Shown: positions 6,485 to 7,999 of the stretch, piece by piece
How positions within the stretch are numbered: the first letter of the stretch is position 1
How the letters are laid out: the number at the start of each line of letters is the position of its first letter
Assembly: GCA_025923175.1 (NCBI GenBank)
Contig: JAICGL010000170.1
Location: 1 to 7,999 of the forward strand
Direction: 5' to 3'
Length of the DNA: 7,999 nucleotides
From: Acidimicrobiia bacterium
GTDB lineage: Bacteria; Actinomycetota; Acidimicrobiia; IMCC26256; BP-133
Position numbers and translations under genes: made by a program
The notes under the pieces: model-generated
The model's input: only the letters and a program-made list of their open reading frames with translations
Told to the model about the DNA's origin: nothing
The model's database searches: none

Positions 6485-7999
6485 GTGAGCGAGACGACGT
6501 TGACGGGGCTTTTCGGCAGCGCCGTGGCGCCCGCGCCCGACGCCGTTGCGCTCGTCACCGACGCCGGACGGCTCACGTTCGGCGAACTTGACGCAGCCTC
6601 CAACCGCCTGGCCCGGGCACTGATCGGCATTGGCGCCGGGCCGGGTGACCTGGTGGTACTGGCCCTGCCCCGGGCGGAGATGGTCACCGCCATCCTCGCA
6701 GTGGCCAAGGCGGGCGCCGCCTACGTCCCGGTCGATCCCGACCATGCGTCGGAGCGCCTGAGCCTCGTCCTCGACGACGCCAACCCGGTGGCCGCCGTCA
6801 CGACCGGGGCGGTGCTCGGCTCGATCCCTGCGCTCGGGTCGGTGCCGTGCCTCGTCATCGACGACACGGCGACGCAGGAGCGGCTCGCCGGGATCGAGGC
6901 CGGGCCGCTGTCGGACGCCGAGCGGCTCCGTCCGCTCCACGCGGACGACCCCGTCTACGTCATTTACACCTCGGGTTCGACGGGGCGGCCGAAGGGAGTG
7001 GTGGTCGCCCACCGATCACTGGCGAATCTGTTCGCCACGCATCGGCCCGGGCTGATGCGGCTCGCCTCGGAGGCGGCGGGCGGCCGACGCCTCCGGGTGG
7101 CGCAGACCGCCTCCTTCGCCTTCGACTCCTCCTGGGGCCCACTGCTGTGGCTGCTCGACGGCCACGAGATCCATGTCGTCCCGGAGTACCGCGACCCGGA
7201 AGAGGTGCTGGCCTGGGTGCGGGACCACGCCCTCGAGTACGTGGACGTGACACCGACCTACCTCGTCGAACTGGCCGCCGGCGGGATCCTCGACGACGGC
7301 GTCCGGCCGCTGGTTCTCGTCGTCGGCGGGGAGGCGTGCCCACCCGAGCTGTGGGCCCGCCTCGTGGACCTGCCTGGCACGATCGTGCGGGACATGTACG
7401 GCCCGACGGAGACGACCGTCGACGCCTACGGGTGGGCAGCCGATGGAACCGGCGAACCGGTTGCCGGCACAGCGGTGTACGTCCTCGACGACCGTCTCCT
7501 GCCCACCCTGCCCGGGAAACCCGGTGAGCTGTATGTCGGCGGCGCGGCCCTCGCCGTCGGCTACCTGAACCAGCCGGGGCTGACGGCCAACCGGTTCGTC
7601 GCCGACCCGTTCGGGCCTCCCGGCGGGCGCATGTACCGGACCGGGGACCGCGCCCACTGGTCGGACGGCGTCCTCCGTCTCGTCGGTCGGACCGACGACC
7701 AGATCAAGATCCGCGGTCTGCGCATCGAGCCGGGCGAGATCGAAGCCGTGCTGGAGTCGCACCCCGGCGTCGGCCGAGCCGTCGTCGTCGCCCGTGACGA
7801 GGGGGCTGACCGCCAGCTCGTGGGCTACGTCACGCCGGCGCCGGATGCAGCCGACGCTCATCCGGATCCGGCCGCCCTCCGGGCGTGGCTGGTGGAACGG
7901 CTGCCCGCCTACATGGTGCCCGCCGCCTATGTCGTCCTCGACGCCGTGCCGCTCAACGCCAACCAGAAGCTCGACCGGCGGTCGCTGCCCGCTCCGACC
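6485..7999 (+). CDS. Nonribosomal peptide synthetase starting with an adenylation domain (3' end outside the window)
   Basis: The frame runs open from GTG 6485 to the window edge, giving 505 residues. GTG 6485 is the only usual start after the in-frame stop at 6422, preceded by a weak G-rich ribosome binding site (about 6473-6483). Adenylation domains activate an amino or aryl acid with ATP and load it on a carrier domain. All core motifs are seen: A1 LTFGEL (30-35), A2 KAGAAYVPVD (75-84), A3 YTSGSTGRPKG (161-171), A4 FDSS (213-216), A5 MYGPTE (304-309), A6 GELYVGGAALAVGYL (347-361), A7 YRTGD (384-388), A8 GRTDDQIKIRGLRIEPGEIE (401-420), A9 LPAYMVP (473-479) and A10 NQKLDR (493-498) with catalytic Lys K496. 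No condensation domain precedes it, so this is a loading module or a stand-alone unit. A carrier domain is expected just past the edge. The upstream palindromes suggest metal-controlled expression, perhaps siderophore synthesis (inference). Confidence 0.93.
   Translation, partial: MSETTLTGLFGSAVAPAPDAVALVTDAGRLTFGELDAASNRLARALIGIGAGPGDLVVLALPRAEMVTAILAVAKAGAAYVPVDPDHASERLSLVLDDANPVAAVTTGAVLGSIPALGSVPCLVIDDTATQERLAGIEAGPLSDAERLRPLHADDPVYVIYTSGSTGRPKGVVVAHRSLANLFATHRPGLMRLASEAAGGRRLRVAQTASFAFDSSWGPLLWLLDGHEIHVVPEYRDPEEVLAWVRDHALEYVDVTPTYLVELAAGGILDDGVRPLVLVVGGEACPPELWARLVDLPGTIVRDMYGPTETTVDAYGWAADGTGEPVAGTAVYVLDDRLLPTLPGKPGELYVGGAALAVGYLNQPGLTANRFVADPFGPPGGRMYRTGDRAHWSDGVLRLVGRTDDQIKIRGLRIEPGEIEAVLESHPGVGRAVVVARDEGADRQLVGYVTPAPDAADAHPDPAALRAWLVERLPAYMVPAAYVVLDAVPLNANQKLDRRSLPAPT

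Noticed and set aside
7016..7861. Minus-strand open frame opposite the NRPS adenylation domain
   Set aside because: The plus strand carries all ten adenylation core motifs in one open frame, so this is a shadow.
1..7999. Search for tRNA, rRNA, CRISPR arrays, insertion sequences and attachment sites
   Set aside because: No regularly spaced repeats, transposase motifs, terminal inverted repeats or tRNA-like cloverleaf sequence were noticed by eye. Coding density is high and gene order looks chromosomal.

Overview
The window is GC-rich and carries five protein-coding genes packed almost end to end. It most likely comes from an actinobacterium. The evidence is the high GC content, GTG and TTG starts, a mycothiol-type DinB/maleylpyruvate isomerase relative, and a large cyclase-ATPase-TPR regulator of the kind common in Actinomycetota. 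Nothing in the sequence fixes the genus.

Layout from left to right: (1) 1-474 (+) is the 3' end of a maleylpyruvate isomerase-family, mycothiol-dependent enzyme that keeps its ExxxH metal-ligand pair. (2) 488-2020 (-) is a secreted subtilisin-like (S8) protease with signal peptide, I9 propeptide, catalytic domain, proline linker and C-terminal beta-type domain. (3) 2205-3026 (+) is a secreted trypsin-like (S1) protease with complete triad, trypsin specificity pocket and three predicted disulfides. Genes 2 and 3 diverge from a 184-bp spacer holding an imperfect 15-bp direct repeat. (4) 3031-6339 (-) is an 1102-residue cytoplasmic regulator: zinc ribbon, class III nucleotide cyclase homology domain, AAA/STAND-type ATPase and long helical (TPR-like) C-terminus. 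Its cyclase domain has Gly where the transition-state Asn is expected. (5) 6485-7999 (+), open at the right edge, is a nonribosomal peptide synthetase (NRPS) gene whose product begins directly with an adenylation domain. All ten core motifs of that domain are recognisable.

The most interesting stretch is the 145-bp spacer between genes 4 and 5. It has an AT-rich island with two tandem TTAG-N6-CTAA palindromes (6405-6434), whose half-sites resemble the iron boxes bound by DtxR/IdeR-type repressors. They sit about 50 bp upstream of the NRPS start, and a 7-bp-stem hairpin lies between them and that start. A reasonable working hypothesis is an iron- or metal-controlled NRPS locus, perhaps for a siderophore, divergent from a signalling ATPase that might share control. 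The metal link is inference. The palindromes and the adenylation domain are directly visible.

The two secreted proteases form a separate divergent pair, probably for extracellular protein degradation. Both convergent junctions (genes 1/2 and 3/4) have gaps of only 13 and 4 nt and no convincing intergenic terminator.
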